From Nonomuraea endophytica (GTDB lineage Bacteria > Actinomycetota > Actinomycetes > Streptosporangiales > Streptosporangiaceae), in the NCBI RefSeq assembly GCF_014203235.1, contig NZ_JACHIN010000012.1, positions 273,210-337,209 on the forward strand: a stretch of DNA of 64,000 bases. The letters run 5' to 3'. A program made the translations under genes and the position numbers. This document shows positions 1-8,566 of this stretch, in pieces. The notes under the pieces were generated by a model. It was not told the DNA's origin. It saw only the letters and a program-made list of their open reading frames with translations, and did not search any database. How positions within the stretch are numbered: position 1 is the first letter of the stretch; every line of letters begins with the position of its first letter.

Positions 1-327
1 GCCGAGCAGCTGGTACACGGGCACGCCCAGGGCCTTGCCGACCAGGTCGTAGAGGGCCATCTGGAGACCGGCGCCGAGCGAGTCGTCGCCCATCAGCTCG
101 GCGGGGTGGCGGTCGAGGACCCGGGCCACGGTCGCGTCGGTGGTCCTGGCCCAGGTGTAGTGGGGCAGGCTCTCGCCGTACCCGATGAGGCCGGGGGAGT
201 TGGTGCGGACCCGCACGACCTCCACGACGGCGAACTTGGAGACGAGGATCTCGTTCCACGGCCGCGAGCGTTCCGTGAACGGCACCCGCAGGGTGACGCG
301 CTCGACGGCGGTGACGCGCAGGCTCAC
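1..327 (-). CDS. Enolase-superfamily (mandelate racemase/muconate lactonizing) protein, N-terminal part
   Basis: Partial gene running off the left edge; about 109 N-terminal residues are present. The translation shows the capping domain of the enolase superfamily, with GLIGYGESLPHYTW and a later stretch MALYDLVGKALGVPVYQLLG, which is typical of mandelate racemase/muconate lactonizing N-terminal domains. The barrel with the metal ligands lies outside the window. The GTG start overlaps the stop of the upstream DUF4838 gene as GTGA, so the two are probably translationally coupled in the transporter operon. Sugar-acid dehydratase or racemase activity is likely from the family and the neighbours, but the substrate cannot be told. 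Confidence 0.8.
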   Translation of the reverse strand, partial: MSLRVTAVERVTLRVPFTERSRPWNEILVSKFAVVEVVRVRTNSPGLIGYGESLPHYTWARTTDATVARVLDRHPAELMGDDSLGAGLQMALYDLVGKALGVPVYQLLG

Positions 328-2684
328 GGAGCCTCCTTGGCGATGTTGAGCAGGGAGATGTCGTCGAAGTCCACCGTGACCTCGGCGGCGCTGTCCACCA
401 GGAAGATGAGCTCGACCCCCCCGACGGGGATGTTGCGGGCCTTGTCGGGGATCTCGCAGTCGAGCCGCAGCGGGGTCCAGGTGTCGTTGGCGCGCAGGCT
501 GATCACGGGGGAGCGCACGGAGCTGCTCGGGATGGGGGTGCCGGCGGCGTCGCACAGGTCGAGCGCGAGCTGGACCGACGCCGCGGTGCCCGCCGGGGCC
601 CGGTAGGAGGCGGTGAACCTGGCCAGGCCGGGTGTGACGGCGATCTTCTGGCAGGGCCCGCCCCAGCCGCTGCCGCTCACCCGCAGCACGGCCTGGTCCG
701 GCGGGCGGGAGACGGTCCTGGTGGGGTGGGAGCGCTGCAGCCGCGTCCACGGGGGCAGGCCGGAGGTGAGGTCCGGGTTGACGACGAGGTTGGGCGCGGG
801 CAGGCCGCGCAGCACGAGCGCGGCGTAGGGGTTCGCCGCCGACAGGCTCCTGGCCAGGTCGGTGACCGGGCCGCCTGCGGGCTCGTGGGCGCGGATGTAG
901 CCCACGACACCCCAGTACTCGCCCGCGTTCCAGCCCGTCCAGACCAGGTTGGGGTGGGAGGCGGGGTTCATCTGCAGCACCAGCACCGGATCGGTGGCGA
1001 ACTCCTTGATCAGCGCCAGCCGCCGCGCCGCCTGGTCCAGCCGCCGCTGATGCGCGTCCGCGCTGCCCTGGAGCATCGCGAGCGCGGCCTCCTGCGTCGC
1101 GGGCGGGGTGACCGCGCGCGGGTAGCTGAGCGCCGAGGCCTCGTAGAACTCGTACGCGCGCCGCAGCACCGTCGCCCTGGCCCGCTGCGGCGCCGTGGCC
1201 GCCCGTGCCACCACCGAGTCGAGCAGGGTACGGCTGCGCGTCATGTCGCCGTCCTGGACCAGTTCGAGGTAGTGCGGCAGGTTGAAGGTCTGGTAGGTGG
1301 CGTTCGGCAGGAACCACGCCGAGCCGGGCACCCGCTCGGCCCAGAACTTCTCCCATAAGTCGAAATATGCCTGCAGATCCCCGGCGGCCGTCTTGCCGAC
1401 CGCGCGCTCGCACCACTCCCGCTGGAGCGCCACCGGGTCGGCGTCGGCGTTCCACTGCAGCTTGGCGTTCACCCATGGCTTGGGGCCCTCGCCCCAGTTC
1501 GGGTAGAGCTCGGCGTAGTGGGCGACGATGCCGCGTGCCTTCGCGTAACGCATGGTCTTGGCGTAGCGGCGGGTGAACATCCTCGGCAGCAGGTACGGCG
1601 CGCCGTACAGGTAGTCGTAGAACCCGAGCTGCGAGCTGACCGCCAGCCACCGCTCGACCAGCGCGTGCCCGGCCGACTCGACGGCCGGGTCGGTCCAGGC
1701 GTAGCGGTCCTGGGTGAGGAAGGGCACCACCTGCCGGTGCAGCTTGAAGGACGGCGGCGTCTCCAGCTTGCGGTAGGCCAGCAGCCCGAACCGCTTGCCG
1801 GGGTACTCCAGCAGCACCCGGCGCACGACCTCGTTGACCCAGGCGTAGTAGGCGGGCACCGGATCGGCCTCGGCGAACCCCTCGCCGTCGTTGACCCCGA
1901 GCGAGTACGAGCTCGAGCCGGGGTTGGCGGCGAAGTGCTCCAGGATGCCGGTGACGGCGGCGTCGATCGTGCCGGGCTCGGTGAACACGGGCTGCCAGCC
2001 GGTCAGCTTGTCCCTCGGCGGTGGCTTGCCCCCCGGGTAGTACTCGGGGTTCGACAGGCCGTAGCGGTCGACCGGGAAGAGCGCGTGCAGGTTGTGGTGG
2101 AAGGCGATGGGCTCGGTCGTGGTGCCCTGCATGCGGTTGCGGCGCGCCCACAGCTGCTGGAGCGGGTAGCGGGTGTCGCGCAGCGGGCTGAAGGAGCGCA
2201 TGGCGAAGGAGGGCTGCTGGCAGAGCGCGACCGCGGGCACCTCCAGGGCGGACAGGGCGGGAACGTCGTCGCCGTCCGGGCCCGGCATCAGCCAGCGCAC
2301 CCCGGCGTAGCGCTCCAGGAACTCGCGCACGCCGTTGGCGGTGCCGGTCGGGCTCGGCCCCACCACGGTGAGGCTGCCCTGGTAGGGCCGGATCAGGAAG
2401 CCGTCCCTGTCCAGCTTGGCCAGCAGGCCGGGCACGGCGGGGTCGGGTCCCGGCGAGCCCACGTGGACAGGGGTCAGGCCGGGCGCGGCGGTTCTCGGCA
2501 GGCGTACCCCGGTGGCGCGCTCGACATAGGCGACCAGCTCGGCGGCGGCCTCCTCGGCGTCGGGCGGGGCGATGACCGCGGCCATCGCCCTGCCGGAACG
2601 CACGATCGGCAGGCCCGCCTTGGGGCGGATCCACGGTGTGGCGGCGACGGCCCCGGCGAGGCCGAACAACTGGCGGCGTTTCAT
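324..2684 (-). CDS. DUF4838-domain secreted protein (glycosidase-like)
   Basis: Protein of 786 aa. The N-terminus starts MKRRQLFGL and continues with a hydrophobic stretch, which resembles a twin-arginine signal. The body resembles DUF4838 proteins, a family with an N-terminal alpha/beta domain like that of GH20/GH67 enzymes followed by a TIM-barrel-like region; such proteins often sit in loci for uronic-acid or host-glycan breakdown. The C-terminal 150 residues look like a beta-sandwich carbohydrate-binding module. The ATG at 2684 is preferred over upstream starts because GGGAAGTG precedes it and the permease stops 2 bp upstream. No catalytic residues are proven, so hydrolase activity is inference. 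Confidence 0.72.
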   Translation of the reverse strand: MKRRQLFGLAGAVAATPWIRPKAGLPIVRSGRAMAAVIAPPDAEEAAAELVAYVERATGVRLPRTAAPGLTPVHVGSPGPDPAVPGLLAKLDRDGFLIRPYQGSLTVVGPSPTGTANGVREFLERYAGVRWLMPGPDGDDVPALSALEVPAVALCQQPSFAMRSFSPLRDTRYPLQQLWARRNRMQGTTTEPIAFHHNLHALFPVDRYGLSNPEYYPGGKPPPRDKLTGWQPVFTEPGTIDAAVTGILEHFAANPGSSSYSLGVNDGEGFAEADPVPAYYAWVNEVVRRVLLEYPGKRFGLLAYRKLETPPSFKLHRQVVPFLTQDRYAWTDPAVESAGHALVERWLAVSSQLGFYDYLYGAPYLLPRMFTRRYAKTMRYAKARGIVAHYAELYPNWGEGPKPWVNAKLQWNADADPVALQREWCERAVGKTAAGDLQAYFDLWEKFWAERVPGSAWFLPNATYQTFNLPHYLELVQDGDMTRSRTLLDSVVARAATAPQRARATVLRRAYEFYEASALSYPRAVTPPATQEAALAMLQGSADAHQRRLDQAARRLALIKEFATDPVLVLQMNPASHPNLVWTGWNAGEYWGVVGYIRAHEPAGGPVTDLARSLSAANPYAALVLRGLPAPNLVVNPDLTSGLPPWTRLQRSHPTRTVSRPPDQAVLRVSGSGWGGPCQKIAVTPGLARFTASYRAPAGTAASVQLALDLCDAAGTPIPSSSVRSPVISLRANDTWTPLRLDCEIPDKARNIPVGGVELIFLVDSAAEVTVDFDDISLLNIAKEAP

Positions 2685-2686
2685 GG

Positions 2687-3496
2687 TCACTTCCCGTATC
2701 CGGCGGCGATGCCCTCGATGAGGCGGCTGCTCATCCACAGGTAGAGCAGCAGAAGGGGGATGACGACGATGCAGATCCCGGCGAAGAGCACCGACCAGCG
2801 GGCGCCGGTGTACTGCATGGTCTGGATGAAGTTCAGCAACGTCAGCGAGATCGTCTTCTTCTCCTGCAGGAACGACAGGGCGAAGAACGTCTCGCCCCAG
2901 TCGCCGATGGCCTGGAGGATGAACAGCGCCAGCAGCCCCGACCTGGTCAGCGGCAGCATGATCCGCCAGTAGGTGCGGTACGGCCCGGAGCCGTCGAGTG
3001 CCGCGGCCTCCTCCAGCTCGCGGGGGAGCGAGGAGAAGAAGGCGGTCAGGAAGAAGACGGCGAACGGCAGGTTGGTGGCGATGTAGACGATCAGCAGGCC
3101 GCCGAGCGAGTCGATCAGCCCGAGCCGGTCGAGGCCCAGGTAGATCGGGATCATGATGGCCGGGGCGGGGATGCCGAGGCCCAGCGCGAAGAAGATGGTG
3201 ACCGGGCCGGACAGCCGCCAGCGGAAGCGCGCCAGCACGTACGCGGCGGGCGCGGCCAGCACGATCGTGCCGAGCCCGCTGCCGACCACCAGCAGCAGCG
3301 AGTTGAGCACGCCGTCACCGAAGGCGGCGGATGTCCAGGCCTCGCCGTAGTTGCTCCACTGCGGGGAGGCGGGCAGACCCCAGGGGTCCTGGACCACCTC
3401 CCGCGTGGTCTTCAGCGACGACAGGGCCATCCAGGCCACGACGAACAGGTCGAACAACGCCAGCGACCAGGCCAGCGGCATGGCGAGGAGTCTCAT
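2687..3496 (-). CDS. Carbohydrate ABC transporter permease (MalG-like)
   Basis: Inner-membrane permease of 269 aa with about six hydrophobic helices and the cytoplasmic EAA loop EEAAALDG at residues 162-169 that contacts the ATPase. The family is the binding-protein-dependent transport permease of CUT1 sugar importers. The start has a perfect AAGGAGG seven bases upstream. It follows the other permease by 14 bp and precedes the DUF4838 gene by 2 bp, so this is one operon. No ATPase gene is present; actinomycete CUT1 transporters commonly share the MsiK ATPase encoded elsewhere. Confidence 0.9.
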   Translation of the reverse strand: MRLLAMPLAWSLALFDLFVVAWMALSSLKTTREVVQDPWGLPASPQWSNYGEAWTSAAFGDGVLNSLLLVVGSGLGTIVLAAPAAYVLARFRWRLSGPVTIFFALGLGIPAPAIMIPIYLGLDRLGLIDSLGGLLIVYIATNLPFAVFFLTAFFSSLPRELEEAAALDGSGPYRTYWRIMLPLTRSGLLALFILQAIGDWGETFFALSFLQEKKTISLTLLNFIQTMQYTGARWSVLFAGICIVVIPLLLLYLWMSSRLIEGIAAGYGK

Positions 3497-3510
3497 GTGA
3501 CCTCCTTGCG

Positions 3511-4461
3511 TCAGTAGGTGGCCTGCTCGCGGCGGCCCATGACCCGCCGGACCAGGATGGTGAGCACGACCGTGAGCAGCATGGTCAGGACGGCGGCCGC
3601 CGAGGCGATGCCATACCTGGGGACGCCGTCGGAGGGGAAGGCGCCGGCGTAGGCGTAGACGGAGAACGTCCACAGGCCGGTCGGCGGCAGGCTGCCGGTC
3701 GCGCCGGCGAAGACCAGCACGAACTCGAACGTCTTCAGCGCGCCGATCGCCCACAGCACCGCGCAGACGCCGATGACGTCCCACATCAGCGGCAGCGTGA
3801 TGTGCCAGAACCGGGTGAGCGGACCGGCGCCGTCGAGCTCGGCGGCCTCGTAGAAGTAGCGGGGGATGCGGTCGGCCGCGGCCATGAAGATGACCGTGTA
3901 CGTGCCGGCGGCCAGCCACGTCATCCCGGCCATGACCGTGGTGAACATGTTCTCCGGCGCCAGCCACAGCGGCGGTTCGGCGATCCCGAGCGACTTCAGC
4001 ACCGAGTTGGCCAGCCCGTCGGGGTCCAGCAGGAAGCCCCACAGGATCGCGATCACCAGTCCGGGCACCAGGCTCGGAAAGAAGATCACCGCCCGCACGA
4101 ACTTCCTGCCGACCATGTCCTGCAGCAGCATGGTCAGCGTGAACGCGATGACGAAGACCGCCGCCCCCACCAGCACCAGGATCTTCATGGTGTTGGCGAA
4201 GGAGGTGCCGAAGACGGGGTCGGCGACCATCTCACGGTAGTTGGCCAGCCCCGCCCACTCCATGGCGCCGACCCCGGCCCACTCGTTGAAGCTGATCCAG
4301 ACCGTGATCACGCTCGGCACGATCATCACCAGCGCGTAGACGAGCAGCGCGGGCAGCAGGAACGGGCCGATCATCCGCCGCCGCGCGGCCTCGAACGGGC
4401 TGCCGCCACGCCGTGATCGGGGAGCGGCCTTGACCGGGGGCCGCTCCAGGACCGCGGTCAT
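3511..4461 (-). CDS. Carbohydrate ABC transporter permease (MalF-like)
   Basis: Membrane protein of 316 aa with a basic cytoplasmic N-terminus (about 30 residues), six predicted helices and the EAA loop YEAAELDGAG at residues 204-213. It is the partner permease of the downstream MalG-like protein and should form the heterodimeric channel for an oligosaccharide. The ATG overlaps the stop codon of the substrate-binding protein gene as ATGA, which implies translational coupling. The family is clear; the sugar is unknown. Confidence 0.9.
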   Translation of the reverse strand: MTAVLERPPVKAAPRSRRGGSPFEAARRRMIGPFLLPALLVYALVMIVPSVITVWISFNEWAGVGAMEWAGLANYREMVADPVFGTSFANTMKILVLVGAAVFVIAFTLTMLLQDMVGRKFVRAVIFFPSLVPGLVIAILWGFLLDPDGLANSVLKSLGIAEPPLWLAPENMFTTVMAGMTWLAAGTYTVIFMAAADRIPRYFYEAAELDGAGPLTRFWHITLPLMWDVIGVCAVLWAIGALKTFEFVLVFAGATGSLPPTGLWTFSVYAYAGAFPSDGVPRYGIASAAAVLTMLLTVVLTILVRRVMGRREQATY

Positions 4462-5723
4462 CCTTTGGACTTCCAGTAGGCGGCCGACTGCTCGGCCATC
4501 TGCTTGGTGAAGTCGGCGGCGCCGATCTTGCCGAACAGGAGCTGGTCGCTGAGCGGCAGCAGGACCTTGGTGTTGAAGTCGCTCATGTCCAGCACGTCGG
4601 ACCTGTTGATCTCGCCGCTGTCGAGGGCGGCCTTCAGATCGGCCACCTGCGGTGCGGCGGGCACGTCCTTGCGCACCGACATCTCCAGCGCCACCCCGGC
4701 CACGTTGTCCTGGTACTTCTTCTGCAGGAAGAAGGTCAGGAACTTCTTGGCCGCGTCCGGGTTGGCCGCCTTGACCGGGATGCCGAAGCCGGTCGTGGTG
4801 ACGTTCATCGTGGGCGCCTTGCCCTCGACCGACGGGAAGCGGAACGCGCGGAACTCCAGCCCAGGCTTGGCGTACGGTGCGACCTCCTTGGGCAGGTAGG
4901 TGCCCTGGTAGAGGAAGTCGGACTCGCCGTTGGCCCACTTCTGCTGCATGGCGGGGAACTTGGCGGCGTTGAAGCCGTCGGGGAAGTAGCCGCCCTTGGC
5001 CAGCGCCTCCACCATCTGGGCCGCCTTGAGCACCTCGGGCTTGAGCCAGCCCTGGCCGCTCTTGTCGGGGGCCAGCGCGTGCCAGCCCTCGTCGCCCATG
5101 ATCGCGCGGCCGAAGTGCTCCAGGTAGCGCATGTTGTAGTTGGGGATGCTGCCGTCCTGGCCGAGCGGCCTGCGGCCCTGGGCCTTGCGCTCGTCGAGGA
5201 CCTTCACGAACTCCTCCCAGGTCTTCGGCGTGGTGGGGAAGTCCTTGCCGTTGTAGAACCACCCGTAGGTGGACACCTGGTACGGGAGCTGGGCCAGCAC
5301 GCCCTGGGAAGAGGTGGCCATGCGCTTGTAGGCGTCTCCGACGGTCTGCCCGACCGTGGCCTGCTCGCCCTGGACCGTGGCCGCGTACACGTCGGACAGG
5401 TCGAGCGCGCCCTTGGCGGCGGCGAACTGGCGGGTCAGCTCCCTGTTGTTGCCCTCGATCAGGTCGGCGGGCACGTTGGCGGTGTTCAGGCTGGGCAGGA
5501 ACGACTTCATCGCGGTGCGGCCCTTCCACTGCACCCTGACCTTGACGCCGGTGGCCTTCTCGAAGTCCTTGAACGCCTCGGCCAGCACCTTCTGGTTCGG
5601 CTCGCCTTCCGACCACATGCTCCAGACGCGCAGTTCCGCCGCCTTCTCGCCGCTTCCTCCGGAGCCGCAGGCGGTGGCGGCCAGGGGGAGGGCGAGCAGG
5701 CTCGCAGCGATTCTTAACCTCAT
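4458..5723 (-). CDS. Extracellular sugar-binding lipoprotein of the ABC transporter
   Basis: Protein of 421 aa with a lipoprotein signal (basic MRLR, hydrophobic core, lipobox ending LAATAC at Cys19) and then the body of a family 1 extracellular solute-binding protein (ELRVWSMWSEG, DLIEGNNRELTRQFA). It would sit on the outer face of the membrane and deliver an oligosaccharide to the two permeases encoded downstream. It is the first gene of the operon, and a copy of the cluster-wide TAGGAC motif lies 18 bp upstream of its start. Confidence 0.92.
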   Translation of the reverse strand: MRLRIAASLLALPLAATACGSGGSGEKAAELRVWSMWSEGEPNQKVLAEAFKDFEKATGVKVRVQWKGRTAMKSFLPSLNTANVPADLIEGNNRELTRQFAAAKGALDLSDVYAATVQGEQATVGQTVGDAYKRMATSSQGVLAQLPYQVSTYGWFYNGKDFPTTPKTWEEFVKVLDERKAQGRRPLGQDGSIPNYNMRYLEHFGRAIMGDEGWHALAPDKSGQGWLKPEVLKAAQMVEALAKGGYFPDGFNAAKFPAMQQKWANGESDFLYQGTYLPKEVAPYAKPGLEFRAFRFPSVEGKAPTMNVTTTGFGIPVKAANPDAAKKFLTFFLQKKYQDNVAGVALEMSVRKDVPAAPQVADLKAALDSGEINRSDVLDMSDFNTKVLLPLSDQLLFGKIGAADFTKQMAEQSAAYWKSKG

Positions 5724-5740
5724 GTTTCTTGCCTCTCGCC

Positions 5741-5758
5741 AAGTAAGACATAGGACAG
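5741..5758 (+). promoter_or_regulatory. Candidate operator copy 1 (AAGTAAGACATAGGACAG)
   Basis: Degenerate copy of the motif AANTARGACCTAGGAC that recurs upstream of several units in this cluster. It lies in the 5' leader or promoter of the binding-protein operon, 18 bp from the start codon, and faces a better copy at 5854-5870 that serves the divergent beta-helix gene. Binding by a common repressor is inference. Confidence 0.45.
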
Positions 5759-5853
5759 ACCATCGTGTGTGCTCACGGTACAGCGCAATGCTGGTGGGTC
5801 AATAGCCCACTTGACGGACATGTCGCCGAGGCATACATTCCGCTCAATCTTCC

Positions 5854-5870
5854 GTCCTAGGTCCTACTTG
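5854..5870 (-). promoter_or_regulatory. Candidate operator copy 2 (GTCCTAGGTCCTACTTG)
   Basis: Strong copy of the cluster motif, with two direct TCCTA half-sites seven bases apart. It lies 12 bp upstream of the GTG start of the beta-helix gene and directly before its ribosome-binding site, where a bound repressor would block transcription. Confidence 0.55.
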
Positions 5871-5882
5871 AAAGGACTTATC

Positions 5883-7385
5883 GTGACTTCAACGGATCGA
5901 CGGCGTGTGCTGGGGTTGCTGGGAGTGTCGGCGGTGGCGGCGGTCCCGCTGGCCGCGAGCCCCGCTCAGGCCCAGACCCGGTTCAAGGAGAACGACCTCA
6001 ACGTCTACCCCGCCTCCGCGTTCGGGGCCGTGAGCAACGGCACCACCGACGACTCCGCGGCGTTACAACGCGCGATCGACGCCGCCTCCGCCGGTGGCGG
6101 CGGGTCGGTGCACCTCGGCGCGGGCAAGCGTTACCTGCTCGGCGCCCCTTTGCGCCTCAAGAACGGGGTGAGCCTGCAGTCGGAGCGGAGCCGGGCCACG
6201 CTCGTGCTCTCGGCCGGATACAGCCAGACCCACGTGATCGACGGGAGCGGGCAGTCCGTCGTGGGCCTGCGGAACCTGGCGATCCTCTGCGACGACCGGG
6301 CCGCCCTGACGCGGGCCGTACATCTGACGGGCTGCCAGGACGTGCTGATCGAGAACGTGCACCTGGACGGACTCAAGGCCGGCGCGTACGAACCCCTGCC
6401 CGGCACCGCCTCCACCGCGCTGCTGCGGCTGACCGACTGCCACCGCGTCCACGTCGGCGGCTGCCGGATCAGCAAGGCCTACGTCGGGATCAACGTCAAC
6501 GGCAACGGAACCAACATCACCGTCGACGACTGCGACTTCCAGGACGTCACCCAGTTCGGCCTGCACGTGCTCGGCAACACCGAGTCGCACACCGAGTACC
6601 TCACCGTCAGCCGCAACCGGCTCGAACGCATCGGCGGCAAGCCCGGCCAGGTCGGCTACCCGATCTACATCACCTGCGGCGGCAACAACCCCGCCGCGCA
6701 CAAGCACCGCTTCGTCCGCGCGATGGACAACCTGGTCATCGGCAACAAGCTCGCCTACGGCCAGGGCGGCAACGCCGACCTGCTCGCCGTCTACGACATC
6801 TTCGACGGCATCTTCGAGCGCAACACGCTCTTCTACGGCGGCGACGCCGGCCTGTCCACCGACCGCTGCAGGAAGCTGGTCATCTCCGACAACATCGTCG
6901 GCCACTGCAACACCGTCGGCATCAACGTCTGGCAGTCCAACGACGTCACCGTCACCGGCAACGTCGTCTACAACAACCACCAGAACTACGGCGGCGGCCT
7001 CAGCAACGAGCCGCGCGGCGGCATCAGGACCTACGCCCGCACCGGCTTCAAGGCCGAGAACGTGGTCATCAGCGGCAACCGCAGCTTCGACGACCAGGAG
7101 GTCAAGACCCAGGACTACGGCATCTTCATCCACGCCAGGACCCGCGGCGTGGACATCGGCGCCAACACGCTCACCGGCAACAAGGAGGGCATGTTCCGCA
7201 CCGGCACGCAGGAGGACATCAGCTACTCCTTCACCGTCACCCGCACCGCCGCGCCCACCGAGGGCTGGTGGGAGAAGGGCATGGTCGTCCAGAACCGCAA
7301 CCCCGCCGTCGGTCAGCCGTTCGGCTGGGTGTGCACGGTCTCCGGCAAGCCCGGCACCTGGCTGCCCCTCCCAGGTCCGGCCTGA
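5883..7385 (+). CDS. Tat-exported right-handed beta-helix protein (pectate lyase/GH28-like fold)
   Basis: Protein of 500 aa. The N-terminus has STDRRRVLGLLG followed by a hydrophobic stretch and an ASPAQAQ-type cleavage site, a good twin-arginine signal. The mature part begins with the sequence NVYPASAFGAVSNGTTDDSA, the usual opening of pectate-lyase-3/GH28-like proteins, followed by many short beta-helix turns rich in N-x-V/I-x-G (for example NVVYNN and NTLTGN). Such proteins cleave acidic polysaccharides. The GTG at 5883 is chosen because AAAGGA lies six bases upstream and the Tat motif follows at once. A member of the operator family covers the promoter. Lyase versus hydrolase activity cannot be decided. 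Confidence 0.82.
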   Translation: MTSTDRRRVLGLLGVSAVAAVPLAASPAQAQTRFKENDLNVYPASAFGAVSNGTTDDSAALQRAIDAASAGGGGSVHLGAGKRYLLGAPLRLKNGVSLQSERSRATLVLSAGYSQTHVIDGSGQSVVGLRNLAILCDDRAALTRAVHLTGCQDVLIENVHLDGLKAGAYEPLPGTASTALLRLTDCHRVHVGGCRISKAYVGINVNGNGTNITVDDCDFQDVTQFGLHVLGNTESHTEYLTVSRNRLERIGGKPGQVGYPIYITCGGNNPAAHKHRFVRAMDNLVIGNKLAYGQGGNADLLAVYDIFDGIFERNTLFYGGDAGLSTDRCRKLVISDNIVGHCNTVGINVWQSNDVTVTGNVVYNNHQNYGGGLSNEPRGGIRTYARTGFKAENVVISGNRSFDDQEVKTQDYGIFIHARTRGVDIGANTLTGNKEGMFRTGTQEDISYSFTVTRTAAPTEGWWEKGMVVQNRNPAVGQPFGWVCTVSGKPGTWLPLPGPA

Positions 7386-8311
7386 TGGACCGCCGCGCCC
7401 TGTTCGGCGGCACCGCCGCGCTGGCCGCGAGCGGGCTCGTGCTCACCGCCCCCGGCGACCCGTCCGGCCTCTATGTGGAACGGCTCGGCGCCCGGCAGCT
7501 CATGGTCTGGACCCGCGAACCCGGCCACCTGTGGATCCGCTACGACCTGCGCCACTTCACCGACACCACCAAGCGCATGGACGCCTGGCGCATCCAGGAG
7601 ATCACCGCTGTACGGCAGGCGGGCCCGCCTCCGGCCACTGCCCAAGGCATCCAGCTGGCCACCGCCGCCGCGTACCCGTATGCCATCAAGCCTGCCGGCG
7701 CGCCCGACCACTTCGGCGGGCTCCACGGCGACGAGCTGCTGCGGAGTCTGCTCTTCCTCGTGGACGGCCGCGCCGCCGCCCCGTCCGGCATCCTTCAGGC
7801 GGGGGAGTTCGAGCTGACCCAGGACACCCAGGTGCTCGATCCGGCCGCCGAGGCGCCGACGGTCCTCGGTGACATGAACGTGCGGCACATCTTCACCGCG
7901 GCCGGGATGCGGATCCGGTGGGTGCTGCGGTGGCGGGCGGCGCGGGCCATCGAGTACGCCTACGGGGCCATGCTTCCGGCGGTCAGAGCCGACGGGGTGA
8001 CCACCCGGTTCCGCTATCTGGACCAGGCTGTCGAGCACAAGATCGGCACCTCGGGGCATCGGGCGCCGCCTGCCGACAGCTACGGCGCCGAGCTGTACAA
8101 CACCGTCAACGGGGCGACGATGTCGGTCGAGGTCGAGCCCGGCTTCTTCAACGGCTACGCGCAGTCGGACGGGCGCGGGGTCTGGGTGTACGACGGCGAC
8201 ACGTACAACAAGGTCTACCCGACCCGGGTCAGCAAGCCGGGCAGCGAGCAGGTGGCGCCCGGAGACATCTGGCGGCTGGACGCGGTGTACCGCTTCCGCT
8301 ACCCGGAATGA
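7385..8311 (+). CDS. Uncharacterised secreted protein with Tat-like signal
   Basis: Protein of 308 aa that I do not recognise. It begins MDRRALFGGTAALAASGL, a short Tat-like export signal. The rest lacks membrane helices and is rich in aromatic residues and beta-type sequence (HFGGLHGDELLRSLLFLVDG, YRFRYPE at the C-terminus), suggesting a beta-sandwich similar to carbohydrate-active enzymes. Its ATG overlaps the preceding stop as TGATG, so it is co-translated with the beta-helix protein and probably works on the same extracellular polymer. Confidence 0.75.
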   Translation: MDRRALFGGTAALAASGLVLTAPGDPSGLYVERLGARQLMVWTREPGHLWIRYDLRHFTDTTKRMDAWRIQEITAVRQAGPPPATAQGIQLATAAAYPYAIKPAGAPDHFGGLHGDELLRSLLFLVDGRAAAPSGILQAGEFELTQDTQVLDPAAEAPTVLGDMNVRHIFTAAGMRIRWVLRWRAARAIEYAYGAMLPAVRADGVTTRFRYLDQAVEHKIGTSGHRAPPADSYGAELYNTVNGATMSVEVEPGFFNGYAQSDGRGVWVYDGDTYNKVYPTRVSKPGSEQVAPGDIWRLDAVYRFRYPE

Positions 8312-8422
8312 CCTTCCCGTAGATGCCGGGACCGTTCTTGTGGGTGACCCGGGGTGGGCGGGACCGTTTCGTAGGTGACCGGGGCGGGAGGGGGATGCGG
8401 TATTTCTCCCTCCCGCCCCGGT

Positions 8423-8458
8423 TTTCCCTGCCTTTAGCGGCCTCGGAAGGCAGGGAAA
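8423..8458. terminator. Bidirectional terminator-like hairpin
   Basis: A perfect 12-bp inverted repeat (TTTCCCTGCCTT, 12-base loop, AAGGCAGGGAAA) between two convergent genes. It ends in A/T on both sides, which suits a terminator working in both directions. The other bases of the 239-bp gap are GC-rich filler and the tandem repeat at 8499-8566. Confidence 0.7.
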
Positions 8459-8498
8459 TCTGGGGGGCCTCAGGCAGGCCCGAGGCGCGGGCTTTGTG

Positions 8499-8566
8499 GT
8501 CAGGCGGGCTCGGTGGTCAGGGGGCCTTGGTGGTCAGGCGGGCTTGGTGGTCAGGCGGGCTTGGTG
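8499..8566. repeat. Four tandem copies of a 17-bp unit over the 3' end of the oxidoreductase gene
   Basis: Unit GTCAGGCGGGCTTGGTG occurs at 8499, 8516, 8533 and 8550; copies 3 and 4 are identical, copy 1 differs by one base and copy 2 by two adjacent bases. The last copy contains the final codons and stop of the minus-strand oxidoreductase gene, and each extra copy carries the same TGA on that strand. It looks like replication slippage of the gene's 3' end. Confidence 0.9.

Noticed and set aside
8312..8550. Possible small RNA or small gene in the gap
   Set aside because: Only the terminator hairpin and tandem repeat are supported; no ribosome-binding site with an open frame of convincing codon use.
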